NCBI GenBank assembly: GCA_934085565.1
Contig: CAKOHG010000009.1
Location: forward strand, 1-25,365
DNA: 25,365 nucleotides
Direction of reading: 5' to 3'
From: an uncultured Bacilli bacterium
Lineage (GTDB): Bacteria > Bacillota_I > Bacilli_A > RF39 > UBA660
The notes below the pieces were generated by a model. It made no database searches and was not told the DNA's origin. It saw nothing but the letters and a program-made list of their open reading frames with translations. Position 1 is the stretch's first letter. Every line of letters begins with the position of its first letter. Of the stretch, positions 6,046-13,752 are shown one piece after another. The position numbers and the translations under genes are program-made.

Positions 6046-8013
6046 TTAATAATTTGTTATTAACACTTCAATTGTTTTTTTGACATTTCCTTCCTGTTTA
6101 TGATAATTAGAATTATTATAATCACAATCTATAAAATGAACTTTATAATTATGTTCTTTAATCCAACTAGTTAAAATAATATTTTTTTCTCCTTTATGTT
6201 CTATAACATTAGATAAAGCAAAGTTAATGCCATTATTATCTAAATCAACTAAATAAGTCAATAAATCCAATTCGTCTTTTTCGGTCCAGCCACCATTTTC
6301 ATTATAACTAGCCGTTCCCAAAAAATAAGGTGGATCGCAATATACCAAGGTATTATTTTGTTTCTCTAAAGTAAAGTTTCTAAAATCAGAATTTATAAAA
6401 TAAATATTTTTTGTTTTTAATTTTAAAATAAAATTTTTTAAATTTTTCCTTAAAGAGTTATTAAAATCTCTTTTACCAACTGGTGTATTAAACTCCCCAT
6501 TCAAATTAAATCTAATCTGGTTATTAAAACCATAAATCACTAAGGTTAAGAACATTAAATCCTTTTCAAGGGTATCGCCTTTAAGATGATTGTAATCACT
6601 TCGAAGTTTCATATATTTATCCTTATTATAAGTTCCTAAACCTTTATCACTACTACATCCATACATTTCATAGCCATTTAATAAAGAATTGCTTAATTTG
6701 TATTTTTCGATCATTTTTTCTAACTTATCTACAATGTATCCTTCTTCATATTTTTTAAACAACTGCATTATTCTAATAATTTCATTTTGTTTATCAACAC
6801 AAATGATCTTTGAAGCATTAACATTTACTCCTACATTAGTACCTCCTGAGAACATATCAACAAACAGTTCCAAGTTGTTAGGAAAAATTGGTAAGATCTG
6901 ATTTAAAATTTTGTATTTTCCACCTGTATAATTTAAGGGAGATTTCACATTCTCAACCGGTTGAATAGAAAGTTTAATTTTTTTCTTTGAATTTTTTCCG
7001 ACCTTGCAAACAAATAATCTTTCTTTGTGATTGAATATATTTGTTTTTCCAGTATTAAACTGATTATAATTAGTCTCGTAAATCTTAACGGTTCCTTTTT
7101 TAGTTAAAGCAGCCATAATATCTTCATCACTAATTTTAGCCTGAGATCTTCCTGCTCCTTTTGTACCCATATTATTGTAAGAAACAATAATATATTTGGC
7201 ATCTATATTTTCAATTAATTCTTTAAAAACTAATGGAGCAGATACCGAACAGTATTTGCTTTTTAGACCATTTCTTTTCATTTTTTTAGCTACGCCAAAT
7301 ACTTCTTGCTTTTCCCATGTAGCAACATTTTCTAATAAATGATAGGCATCAGAATACTGTCTTGAATTGTAAGGAGGATCAATATAAACAACATCTGCTT
7401 TTAAGTTTTTTACTAGTTCATTCGCATCTTCATTAAATATTTTGTTATTTTTATTAATAGTATTAGATTTCAAATCAAGCATAAAAAGTTCTAATTTTTT
7501 ATCTAGTGAGCCATTTTTTCGATAAGCATCATAATGCCCAACTGTATTTGCAATTTTATCCATAGCATACAATAATGAAGTAATTAAAATAGCCCGTTCT
7601 CTCGTATTAAGATTATTTTTGGCATATTCCTTTTCTATATCTTCTCTAATGTAGCCAATTTTTTGACAATTTTCCTTACTAAAATAAGTATCACTAAAAT
7701 TAATCGAAAAATAATTTTCTTCTAAATTATCTAAAAAATTATATCGTTCAATATATTTTTTTAATTTCTTTTTATCAATTTTTTCATTTCCAAACCATGC
7801 TTGATAAGAAATATAATTAGATTTTAGTATATCATTGACATATATCTTTGTACTTTGATTATTAAAATGATCACCAACAATCCCTGTTCCACCAAATAAA
7901 TCTAAAAAAGAAGAATATTCAATTTCTTCTTTTTGAATCACCTCGTCAATAGATTCAATCATTCGTGCTTTACTACCAATATAACGTCTATTATGTATTT
8001 CAAACATTTTCAT
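6046..8013 (-). CDS. Two-headed D12-class DNA adenine methyltransferase (type IIS modification enzyme)
   Basis: A 655-residue fusion of two complete N6-adenine methyltransferases of the Dam/D12 class. Unit one has the AdoMet motif X RRYIGSK (9-15), motif I DLFGGTG (38-44) and the catalytic DPPY (212-215). Unit two repeats the set: NYTGGK (361-366), DMFSGG (386-391), DPPY (560-563). This is the plan of M.FokI, where each half methylates one strand of an asymmetric site, as a type IIS system requires. Both catalytic tetrads are intact. The ATG at 8013 has GAGG 7 bases upstream. Its own promoter lies between it and the endonuclease gene, so it can be expressed independently of the nuclease. The recognition sequence cannot be read from the protein. 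Confidence 0.93.
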   Translation of the reverse strand: MKMFEIHNRRYIGSKARMIESIDEVIQKEEIEYSSFLDLFGGTGIVGDHFNNQSTKIYVNDILKSNYISYQAWFGNEKIDKKKLKKYIERYNFLDNLEENYFSINFSDTYFSKENCQKIGYIREDIEKEYAKNNLNTRERAILITSLLYAMDKIANTVGHYDAYRKNGSLDKKLELFMLDLKSNTINKNNKIFNEDANELVKNLKADVVYIDPPYNSRQYSDAYHLLENVATWEKQEVFGVAKKMKRNGLKSKYCSVSAPLVFKELIENIDAKYIIVSYNNMGTKGAGRSQAKISDEDIMAALTKKGTVKIYETNYNQFNTGKTNIFNHKERLFVCKVGKNSKKKIKLSIQPVENVKSPLNYTGGKYKILNQILPIFPNNLELFVDMFSGGTNVGVNVNASKIICVDKQNEIIRIMQLFKKYEEGYIVDKLEKMIEKYKLSNSLLNGYEMYGCSSDKGLGTYNKDKYMKLRSDYNHLKGDTLEKDLMFLTLVIYGFNNQIRFNLNGEFNTPVGKRDFNNSLRKNLKNFILKLKTKNIYFINSDFRNFTLEKQNNTLVYCDPPYFLGTASYNENGGWTEKDELDLLTYLVDLDNNGINFALSNVIEHKGEKNIILTSWIKEHNYKVHFIDCDYNNSNYHKQEGNVKKTIEVLITNY

Positions 8014-8055
8014 GCGTTTTCCTCATTTCCATTTTCGGCATCGTTCCTATTATTT

Positions 8056-8084
8056 AGTATAACAAAAAAAAGACGGCTTCACAA
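8056..8084 (-). promoter_or_regulatory. Promoter of the methyltransferase, overlapping a terminator
   Basis: TTGTGA (8079-8084), a 17 bp spacer and TATACT (8056-8061) on the minus strand. The -35 falls in the loop of the terminator hairpin that ends the endonuclease transcript, and the T run fills the spacer. Confidence 0.55.
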
Positions 8085-8098
8085 CCATCTTTTTTAAA
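8062..8098 (-). terminator. Terminator of the restriction endonuclease gene
   Basis: On the minus strand AAAAAAGATGG pairs with CCGTCTTTTTT (one mismatch) and a run of eight T follows. The stem overlaps the endonuclease stop codon at 8094-8096. Confidence 0.7.
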
Positions 8099-10022
8099 TT
8101 TTTAATATTTCTTCCCTGTACCATAATGGATCAGCAACTTTAGATTTAAATGCTTGGTCAAACCATTCATATATTGAATTATATTTAATATCTTTTTCTA
8201 GTAAATTAATAATCATATCTATATTTATTGGGATAATTTTAAGGCCTTCAATAAATTTTCCATTTCCTTTCGGATAATATAAGGTTTTCATATTTCTAAA
8301 ATCTAAAATTATTCTTTCATCTAATTCAGGTGCAACAAACAAAGCATAGTCATTAATATTATTTGTTAATTTTATATTTTCACCTAAATGCCTTGAAACC
8401 GATTCTATTTCCATTTTTCTTTGACCTGTAGATTCCGATAAAGTGGCCTCTATTAATAAATCATGCTCAGGATATGTATTATTGTTATATTTATAAACGA
8501 TATCTGCTTTTTTACCACCAGCGTGAGTTTTAGGTAGAAAATCAGCGTCTAAACTTAAATTCATATAATCTAAAATATTGCCCTTCATATTACTGATACG
8601 ATACCATGAAATACCTAAAATATATTCAAATATTGTTGGAACATCTGCATTAAGAGAAACATATAAATTAACCTTCCGGTCTTCTCTTTTGTTTATTTGT
8701 TTTAACAATCTAATTAAATCTTCTGTTTTAAATTTCTTTTCAATTAGTTCATTAAAACGTTTCATTTTTTCTTCTTTAACATAATTATTAATATTATTAA
8801 TTGTTAAATTTGTTTTTAAATCTTCATTAACATTATTAACCACATCAGAAATATTGATACTATACTCAGGTGAAATTTCTTGTAAAGAAATATTTGAATA
8901 AAATTTTTTCTTATAATCTTTAGGTAACATTAAATCTTCATCTAATAACTTATCAATAATATCTTTAAAATAATATTTAGGTAATAAATCTAATTCAATT
9001 TTACCATCTTCAAATCGAACGATTTCGGTTAAAGAAAAATATCTTCTATTTAAATCAGAATAATCTTTTAAATTAGCTTTCCACTTTATGATATGCATTC
9101 TTTCAAAAAATCTTTTTTTAAATTCTTCTACATTTTGTGATTCACATAAGCTGATATTTCTAAATTCTTCATCAAATTTTTCATCAATCTTTTTAATACT
9201 ATATCCTTTAAATAAATAATTCGTCCAATATGACTTTAAATTTTCAGAAATATTTTTACAATACTCATTAAGTTGAATATAGCTTGTTTTTCTTTCTTCA
9301 AAAGGACTATTTTTTAAAGTAAATGTTAATTTAAAAAGTTCATCATACAAATCAAAATAGGCACGATCATAGTTTGTACTTTTTCCATTTTTTCCAACCG
9401 ATTCAAACGTTTCCTTAGTCACACTTATTTCATCCTTAAAATTTTTCCACATTTTGAAATAAGTAGGATCACTACTCATCCTAGATAGTATTAAATTATC
9501 AAAATCAAAGTTTTGACGATTTGTTTTAAGATTTTCAACCATGGTTTTGACATCATCTTTATTTTTACACAGTGGTAATATATATGCAAATTCATCATAA
9601 ATTAAATAATCTAATTTTTCTAACATATAAATAAAAGCTATAAAAGGTTTTATCTTAAAACTGCCAGATACTTTTTGCATTTTTAAAAATTGCAACAAAT
9701 AATGATAACTATCATCAGCTATATTAAAAATATTTTCTTTTACTACAGGTTTATATAAAGCACCTTCTATATATTCACCTACTTCCGTTAGTTTTCTATC
9801 ATTCGTTAACATACCTATTTCTACTAATCCTGAAGTTTTTACTCGAGCGTCTTTATCTCTTATTTTTGCCGAACCCGTTAAAAATTTATTTTCTTTTAAA
9901 TAATTATAGTATTTAATTTGAGTAGGATATTTTTCATCTTTTTGAAGTTTTTCTTCATCTAATTTATTACTAGGATCATTCCATTTTAAGGTATCGTTAT
10001 CATTCCAAAATTGTTTTAACAA
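8094..10022 (-). CDS. AlwI/BstNBI-family type IIS restriction endonuclease (5' end frameshifted)
   Basis: A 642-residue open frame whose C-terminal third matches the cleavage domain of the AlwI/N.BstNBI nucleases: FEY (E466), THAGGKKADI (D507), LIEATLS (E525), then QRKMEIESVSRH (near 536-545). In N.BstNBI the matching stretch is THAAGNQPDMEI...GEVTTS...FKMESEPVTRH. The long N-terminal part would recognise DNA. The only start in this frame is a TTG at 10022 with no good ribosome binding site, yet coding sense continues upstream in frame (SIGTTSFRVNHLNYKIERQ) toward an ATG at 10108 with a strong GGAGG, which lies in another frame. The protein as made probably lacks about 30 N-terminal residues or is not made. 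Catalytic residues are assigned by recalled comparison. Confidence 0.85.
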   Translation of the reverse strand: MLKQFWNDNDTLKWNDPSNKLDEEKLQKDEKYPTQIKYYNYLKENKFLTGSAKIRDKDARVKTSGLVEIGMLTNDRKLTEVGEYIEGALYKPVVKENIFNIADDSYHYLLQFLKMQKVSGSFKIKPFIAFIYMLEKLDYLIYDEFAYILPLCKNKDDVKTMVENLKTNRQNFDFDNLILSRMSSDPTYFKMWKNFKDEISVTKETFESVGKNGKSTNYDRAYFDLYDELFKLTFTLKNSPFEERKTSYIQLNEYCKNISENLKSYWTNYLFKGYSIKKIDEKFDEEFRNISLCESQNVEEFKKRFFERMHIIKWKANLKDYSDLNRRYFSLTEIVRFEDGKIELDLLPKYYFKDIIDKLLDEDLMLPKDYKKKFYSNISLQEISPEYSINISDVVNNVNEDLKTNLTINNINNYVKEEKMKRFNELIEKKFKTEDLIRLLKQINKREDRKVNLYVSLNADVPTIFEYILGISWYRISNMKGNILDYMNLSLDADFLPKTHAGGKKADIVYKYNNNTYPEHDLLIEATLSESTGQRKMEIESVSRHLGENIKLTNNINDYALFVAPELDERIILDFRNMKTLYYPKGNGKFIEGLKIIPINIDMIINLLEKDIKYNSIYEWFDQAFKSKVADPLWYREEILKI

Positions 10023-10108
10023 TTGAAGTTGTCTTTCTATTTTATAGTTTAAATGATTGACTCTAAAACTGGTGGTTCCAATTGACCAACAATAATTTTA
10101 CTTGCCAT
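10023..10108 (-). pseudogene. Frameshifted 5' end of the restriction endonuclease gene
   Basis: An ATG at 10108 with GGAGG 7 bases upstream opens MASKIIVGQ and then stops after 19 codons. The endonuclease frame is open from just downstream and reads WSIGTTSFRVNHLNYKIERQ before joining the main frame. A lesion of -1 or +2 near 10088-10093 would reconcile them, giving MASKII-WSIGTTSFR. A W-S-x-G-x-T-x-x-R start is, as I recall, usual in the AlwI family. Confidence 0.7.
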
Positions 10109-10132
10109 GATAGTACCTCCTGCAATAATTAC

Positions 10133-10162
10133 ATTCTACCACAAATACTTTTGAATAACCAA
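10133..10162 (-). promoter_or_regulatory. Putative promoter of the endonuclease gene
   Basis: TTGGTT (10157-10162), an 18 bp spacer and TAGAAT (10133-10138) on the minus strand, followed by GGAGG and the ATG at 10108. Confidence 0.5.
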
Positions 10163-10189
10163 CATTAGATATAAATTACCAATATTATG

Positions 10190-10223
10190 TTCAAAAGAAA
10201 AAAGACAATACCAGTTGTCTTTT
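10190..10223 (-). terminator. Terminator of the LiaF-like/DUF4097 operon
   Basis: On the minus strand AAAAGACAA pairs with TTGTCTTTT around a 6-base loop and T-rich sequence follows. The stem overlaps the DUF4097 stop codon. Confidence 0.75.
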
Positions 10224-11043
10224 ATTCAATAAAATTAACATTTATACTCCCTATACCACCTTCGATATTGAGCGTATCTTCTCCATTACCATATGTATAA
10301 TTATCAGATACATTTAAGCCATCAATAAGAATATTACCGATTCCTTTATTAGCTTTAATAACATAATCATTTTTGCTGCCTAATACATTTAACTCTAAAC
10401 TTCCAATCCCAGCATTTATTTTACTATTTCCTTTAATAGCTGATGTCATTGAAAATTTTCCAACACCTAAATCCAGATCTAATTCATTAATATATCCATT
10501 TAAAATACTAACTTTACCCGCGCCACTTTCGATTTTACAATCTTCTAAAACATTTAATTTTTGAATACTTGTTTCACCTGCACCTAATTCTAAAGATAAT
10601 TTTCGCGTGTCAATATTTTCTATTTGAATTTTGCCAGCTCCAGCTTTAATTTTCACGGTATCAAACGATATATTTTCAGGAATATAAACTACTAAATCTC
10701 CTTTATTATTACCAACAAACCAAGTATGTTCTTTTTCTTTTATTTGAACAATTTTATTATTTTGATTAAAATTAATATTTTCATTGTTGGTTTCTGCTTG
10801 TAAAAGATCACCTTTTTTAATAATTAAATTAGTAAATGCAACTTCAATTTCTAATGAATTAATATCATTTGATTCAAAATTAATAGTATCCATTTTATCT
10901 TTTATAATTTCATTTTTAGTATGTAAACCAAATATATTACCAAAAGAATACATTACGCCAAAAATAGATGAAATAATTGAAAATATTAAAAAGGCAGCTA
11001 AACAAAGTGCTAAATACTTTATTATTTTTTGAGCTGTTGTCAT
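10222..11043 (-). CDS. DUF4097 beta-helix protein with N-terminal membrane anchor
   Basis: A 273-residue protein with one hydrophobic N-terminal helix (about residues 9-33) and a long region of short repeating strands rich in gly-ala-gly and ile/val (KIKAGAGKIQIENID, LELGAGETSIQKL, IESGAGKVSILNG, LDLGVGKFSM, NAGIGSLELNV). That is the signature of DUF4097, a right-handed beta-helix family often linked to envelope stress. It is probably held at the membrane outside the cell. It starts in an ATGA overlap with the LiaF-like gene (4 bases), so the two are translationally coupled. The role is unknown; partnership with a LiaF-like protein suggests a part in sensing or protecting the envelope. No regulator of the LiaRS type is next to it. 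Confidence 0.85.
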   Translation of the reverse strand: MTTAQKIIKYLALCLAAFLIFSIISSIFGVMYSFGNIFGLHTKNEIIKDKMDTINFESNDINSLEIEVAFTNLIIKKGDLLQAETNNENINFNQNNKIVQIKEKEHTWFVGNNKGDLVVYIPENISFDTVKIKAGAGKIQIENIDTRKLSLELGAGETSIQKLNVLEDCKIESGAGKVSILNGYINELDLDLGVGKFSMTSAIKGNSKINAGIGSLELNVLGSKNDYVIKANKGIGNILIDGLNVSDNYTYGNGEDTLNIEGGIGSINVNFIE

Positions 11044-11723
11044 TTGATTTCAATTCCTCCAAACACGGCTGTACCATTTATATAAATAATGTGACTTTTT
11101 TCATCTGTTTTAGTATGAGCTTTATTATTTACGCCACCAAAAACTGGTACTGATTTAACTTTTATTTTTACATTTTCTGGAACATAAATCTCAATACCTC
11201 CAAATATAGCACTAGCATTAATAACTACATCTTCATCTATAATAGCATTTCTTAAATCAAACTTAATTCCACCGAAAATAGCATTTAAGTCAGCCCCATT
11301 AAATTTTTCCTCATCAAAAGATACATTTTGTCCACCAAAAGTTGCACAATAAGAATTATCATCGCTTCTATTTTCATTTAATTTACGAATCTCATCATTT
11401 ATCTTTTCTCCAAAAGTATCCTTAAAAATCATTGATAAACCAATAATGACCAAAATAATTGGGAGCGCAAGTTTCCATATTAAATCAAAACGAACGATAT
11501 CTTGACAGCCTAAAAGTAACCCGATACCAATTAAAAGACCTATTAAGCTACCTGTTTTGTCGCTGTCTTTAAATAAGCCAATAAAACAAGGTACGATAAT
11601 AAATAAAGTCCACCAACCATCAAAAAAGATATTAATATTAGTAATACCAAGCGTATTACCGCCAACAATTAGTCCAAGAATAATTAATACAATTCCCCAT
11701 AATACATTTTCTGTTCTTTTCAT
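11040..11723 (-). CDS. LiaF-like membrane protein (DUF5668 plus LiaF C-terminal domain)
   Basis: A 227-residue protein with four hydrophobic helices in the first half (about 8-26, 36-50, 59-73, 84-102), then a soluble C-terminal half made of repeated strands with a recurring FGG (ATFGGQNVSF, AIFGGIKFDL, AIFGGIEIYV, PVFGGVNN, AVFGGIEIK). This is the arrangement of LiaF and related proteins, which in Bacillota hold back a LiaS-type histidine kinase until the envelope is damaged. LiaF itself is about 240 residues. The ATG at 11723 has GGAGG upstream, and a weak promoter (TAGAAA, 17 bp, TATAGT) ends about 60 bases before it. It is the first gene of a two-gene operon. With no LiaR/LiaS adjacent, calling it liaF would go too far. 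Confidence 0.82.
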   Translation of the reverse strand: MKRTENVLWGIVLIILGLIVGGNTLGITNINIFFDGWWTLFIIVPCFIGLFKDSDKTGSLIGLLIGIGLLLGCQDIVRFDLIWKLALPIILVIIGLSMIFKDTFGEKINDEIRKLNENRSDDNSYCATFGGQNVSFDEEKFNGADLNAIFGGIKFDLRNAIIDEDVVINASAIFGGIEIYVPENVKIKVKSVPVFGGVNNKAHTKTDEKSHIIYINGTAVFGGIEIK

Positions 11724-11800
11724 ATATATCCCTCCAACTCAATATATTTCTATAAATAACAAAATTTCTTTTTTACTATAGCATTTTTCCTATCTATTTT

Positions 11801-12236
11801 CTAGATATTAAATTTTATATCTTTTTGGTTATATAAGATATTTTTTCTTTTTATTTCTCTAGTAATTTCAGGCATTCCATAAATTTGTGCTGGATCACTA
11901 TTTGGAACCAAAGAAAAAGCACCTATCAATTTATAATCTAAATAGTCATATTTATGAAATTCATACCATTCTAGCTGTCTATCTGTAACAAATTCTGGAA
12001 TAAACATTACTACTGATTGAGTATCTTTTATTTCTTTAATTATTAAATGTCCATCATGAGCTAACTTTTCTGGAGCATATTGATAATCATCATTTGAAAA
12101 GTGATAGCCTAATTTGAATTTATCTGCAAAAGCGATGAAAGCTTCTAAATGGTTTTGAAATATCTCTTTTTTTATATTCGCGTGTCAAAATTTGATTTTC
12201 ATCAGGAATAATGATAACATTTCCTCTTTCATTCAT
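11801..12236 (-). pseudogene. Unknown protein gene with a +1 frameshift, third gene of the repair operon
   Basis: The ATG at 12236 has AAGGAG 9 bases upstream, overlaps the end of tag by 8 bases and opens MNERGNVIIIPDENQILTRE. A run of seven T (12167-12173, A on the coding strand) then shifts the frame. With six A it would read EYKKEIFQNHLEAFIAF and continue without a stop through KLGYHFSNDDYQYAPEKL and MFIPEFVTDRQLEWYEFHKYDYL to TAA at 11801, giving about 144 residues. As written, translation from the true start ends after 38 codons. I do not recognise the family. Its place behind ogt and tag suggests a link to DNA damage, but this is inference. It may be a sequencing error in a homopolymer. 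Confidence 0.7.
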
Positions 12237-12786
12237 TTGAATCAACTCCTTTATTATACAAATAACAATTCTCTTCATGAGAGTAAATAAATCCTATAGC
12301 TTGTAAATAAGAATAAATAATGGTAGATCCCACAAATTTCATACCTCTTTTTTTTAGATCATTTGAAATAGCATCAGATAGTTTATTGGTTGTTTTATTT
12401 GTCTCATAGATAATTTTATTACGAAAATAATGATTTAAATAGTTATAAAAGCTACCCCATTCTTTTTCTATTTCTTTAAATATTTGAGCATTATTAATAC
12501 TAGCCTTTATTTTTAATTTGTTTTTTATGATTTGGTCATTTAATAGTAACTCATTAATCTTGTGGTCATCATACTCAATAATCTTATCAATTTCAAAATT
12601 ATCAAAAGCTTTCCTAAAAGCTTCTCTTTTATTTAGAACACATTCCCATGATAAACCTGCTTGAAAAGACTCTAAGATAAGCATTTCAAATAAGTAATGT
12701 TCATCAAAACAAGGTATCCCCCATTCTTCATCATGATAAGTGATATAAAGCGGATTTTTTAAATTACACCAGTGACATCTTTGCAT
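12229..12786 (-). CDS. tag: DNA-3-methyladenine glycosylase I (Tag)
   Basis: A 185-residue enzyme that removes 3-methyladenine from alkylated DNA, the first step of base excision repair. It begins MQRCHWCNLKNPLYITYHDEEWG, the family's signature start; Cys4, His18, His170 and Cys174 occupy the places of the zinc-binding residues, and Glu39 and Trp47 match the base-recognition pocket (LILESFQAGLSWE). Length is normal (187 in E. coli). The ATG at 12786 lies inside the end of ogt (28-base overlap) with GAGG 6 bases upstream, and the gene's end overlaps the next one by 8 bases, so the three are translated as a unit. Confidence 0.95.
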   Translation of the reverse strand: MQRCHWCNLKNPLYITYHDEEWGIPCFDEHYLFEMLILESFQAGLSWECVLNKREAFRKAFDNFEIDKIIEYDDHKINELLLNDQIIKNKLKIKASINNAQIFKEIEKEWGSFYNYLNHYFRNKIIYETNKTTNKLSDAISNDLKKRGMKFVGSTIIYSYLQAIGFIYSHEENCYLYNKGVDSNE

Positions 12787-13322
12787 TTTTGACCTCTTTT
12801 CTTAGGAAGATGAAATTCTTCCATATTATGTTTTTCTAATTTTAATAAAGCAACTTTATTATTTAAGCCCCCACCATAACCGGTTAAATTACCCTTTACT
12901 CCAACAACACGATGACAAGGAATAATAAGACATATAGGATTGGCACCAACTGCTCCGCCTACCGCTTGGCTAGACATTTTCTTAATTTTTCTTTTTAAAG
13001 CTATTTTTTTAGCAATATCATTGTAGGTCAAAGTGCTCCCGAAAGGAATTGTATTCATGATGTCAGTCACTTCACTACGAAAAGCAGTCAAATTATTAAG
13101 TTTATATTCAGGAATAAAATCGGGTTCTTGACCACTAAAATAAAGGTCAAGCCAAGTACAAGTTTTCTCAAAAATAGGTAACTTTTTTTCTTCACCATCC
13201 AGTAAATGTTTAGAAGAATCTTTAGAATTCAAAAACCATAGTCCTGTTAAATATTTACCATCACTACTCATCATCATATCATCAAAACCATCCGGTGTTT
13301 TATAATACCACTTATAATTCAT
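12759..13322 (-). CDS. ogt: Methylated-DNA--protein-cysteine methyltransferase (Ogt type)
   Basis: A 187-residue suicide repair protein that moves the methyl group of O6-methylguanine onto its own cysteine. The active site PCHRV is present (Cys136), preceded by the DNA-binding helix region SQAVGGAVGANPI and the loop IPFGSTLTYNDIA, and followed by GVKGNLTGYGGGLNNKVALLKLE. Length and the divergent N-terminal domain fit Ogt rather than an Ada fusion. The ATG at 13322 has GGGAGG 6 bases upstream, with a TATAAT box farther up (weak -35). It is the first gene of the operon with tag, so the cell repairs both O6-guanine and N3-adenine alkylation from one transcript. No ada-like regulator is visible. 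Confidence 0.95.
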   Translation of the reverse strand: MNYKWYYKTPDGFDDMMMSSDGKYLTGLWFLNSKDSSKHLLDGEEKKLPIFEKTCTWLDLYFSGQEPDFIPEYKLNNLTAFRSEVTDIMNTIPFGSTLTYNDIAKKIALKRKIKKMSSQAVGGAVGANPICLIIPCHRVVGVKGNLTGYGGGLNNKVALLKLEKHNMEEFHLPKKRGQKCKDVTGVI

Positions 13323-13403
13323 AGAAACCTCCCATTTATTTAGAAAACAAACTAACCTTCCTAATCATTATACTATATAATTTTTTATTTTAACATTATA
13401 GAA

Positions 13404-13435
13404 AAAGAACTGTTTGTTATAGCTCACAGTTCTTT
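13404..13435 (-). terminator. Terminator downstream of the BceRSAB-type operon
   Basis: AAAGAACTGT (13404-13413) and ACAGTTCTTT (13426-13435) form a perfect 10 bp stem. On the minus strand the stem ends in a T run. It lies after the VanZ-RDD remnant and so probably ends the long operon. Confidence 0.75.
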
Positions 13436-13546
13436 AAAAAAATTTTTAATGGTTTTTATTATTATCTACTTGTAAAGTGCTCACAAATTGTACGTTTAAG
13501 AATTTATCATAAAGCATTTTTTGACTTTTAATAAGATATAAAATAC

Positions 13547-13744
13547 TTACAAAATAGTAAATAAAGTAATTCTTCTAAAACCAGAAACCACTTGAGACGT
13601 TTCTCTCGTTTTCTTATTGATATCTTCTCTAATTGGTAAAAATTTAGTCAGTTTACCCATAAGAAAAGAATCAATGATTCCACCTAAAGTGTTCATCATT
13701 AAATCATCGACATCATATAAGCGATAAGGTCTTGGATAAATAAA
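13547..13744 (-). pseudogene. Remnant of a VanZ-RDD family membrane protein
   Basis: Directly behind the ABC permease stop codon, an open frame without a start reads YPRPYRLYDVDDLMMNTLGG and goes on through KLTKFLPIREDINKKTRETS to QVVSGFRRITLFTIL, then TAA at 13547-13549. The DVDDLxxNTLGGxxG pattern is the last conserved part of VanZ-like proteins, and the following stretch resembles the start of the RDD domain that is often fused to VanZ. Everything before residue YPRP and after the first RDD residues is missing. There is no start codon or ribosome binding site, so it is a fragment of a deleted gene. The remaining sequence of 13436-13752 is otherwise featureless. Confidence 0.65.
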
Positions 13745-13752
13745 TCATAACA

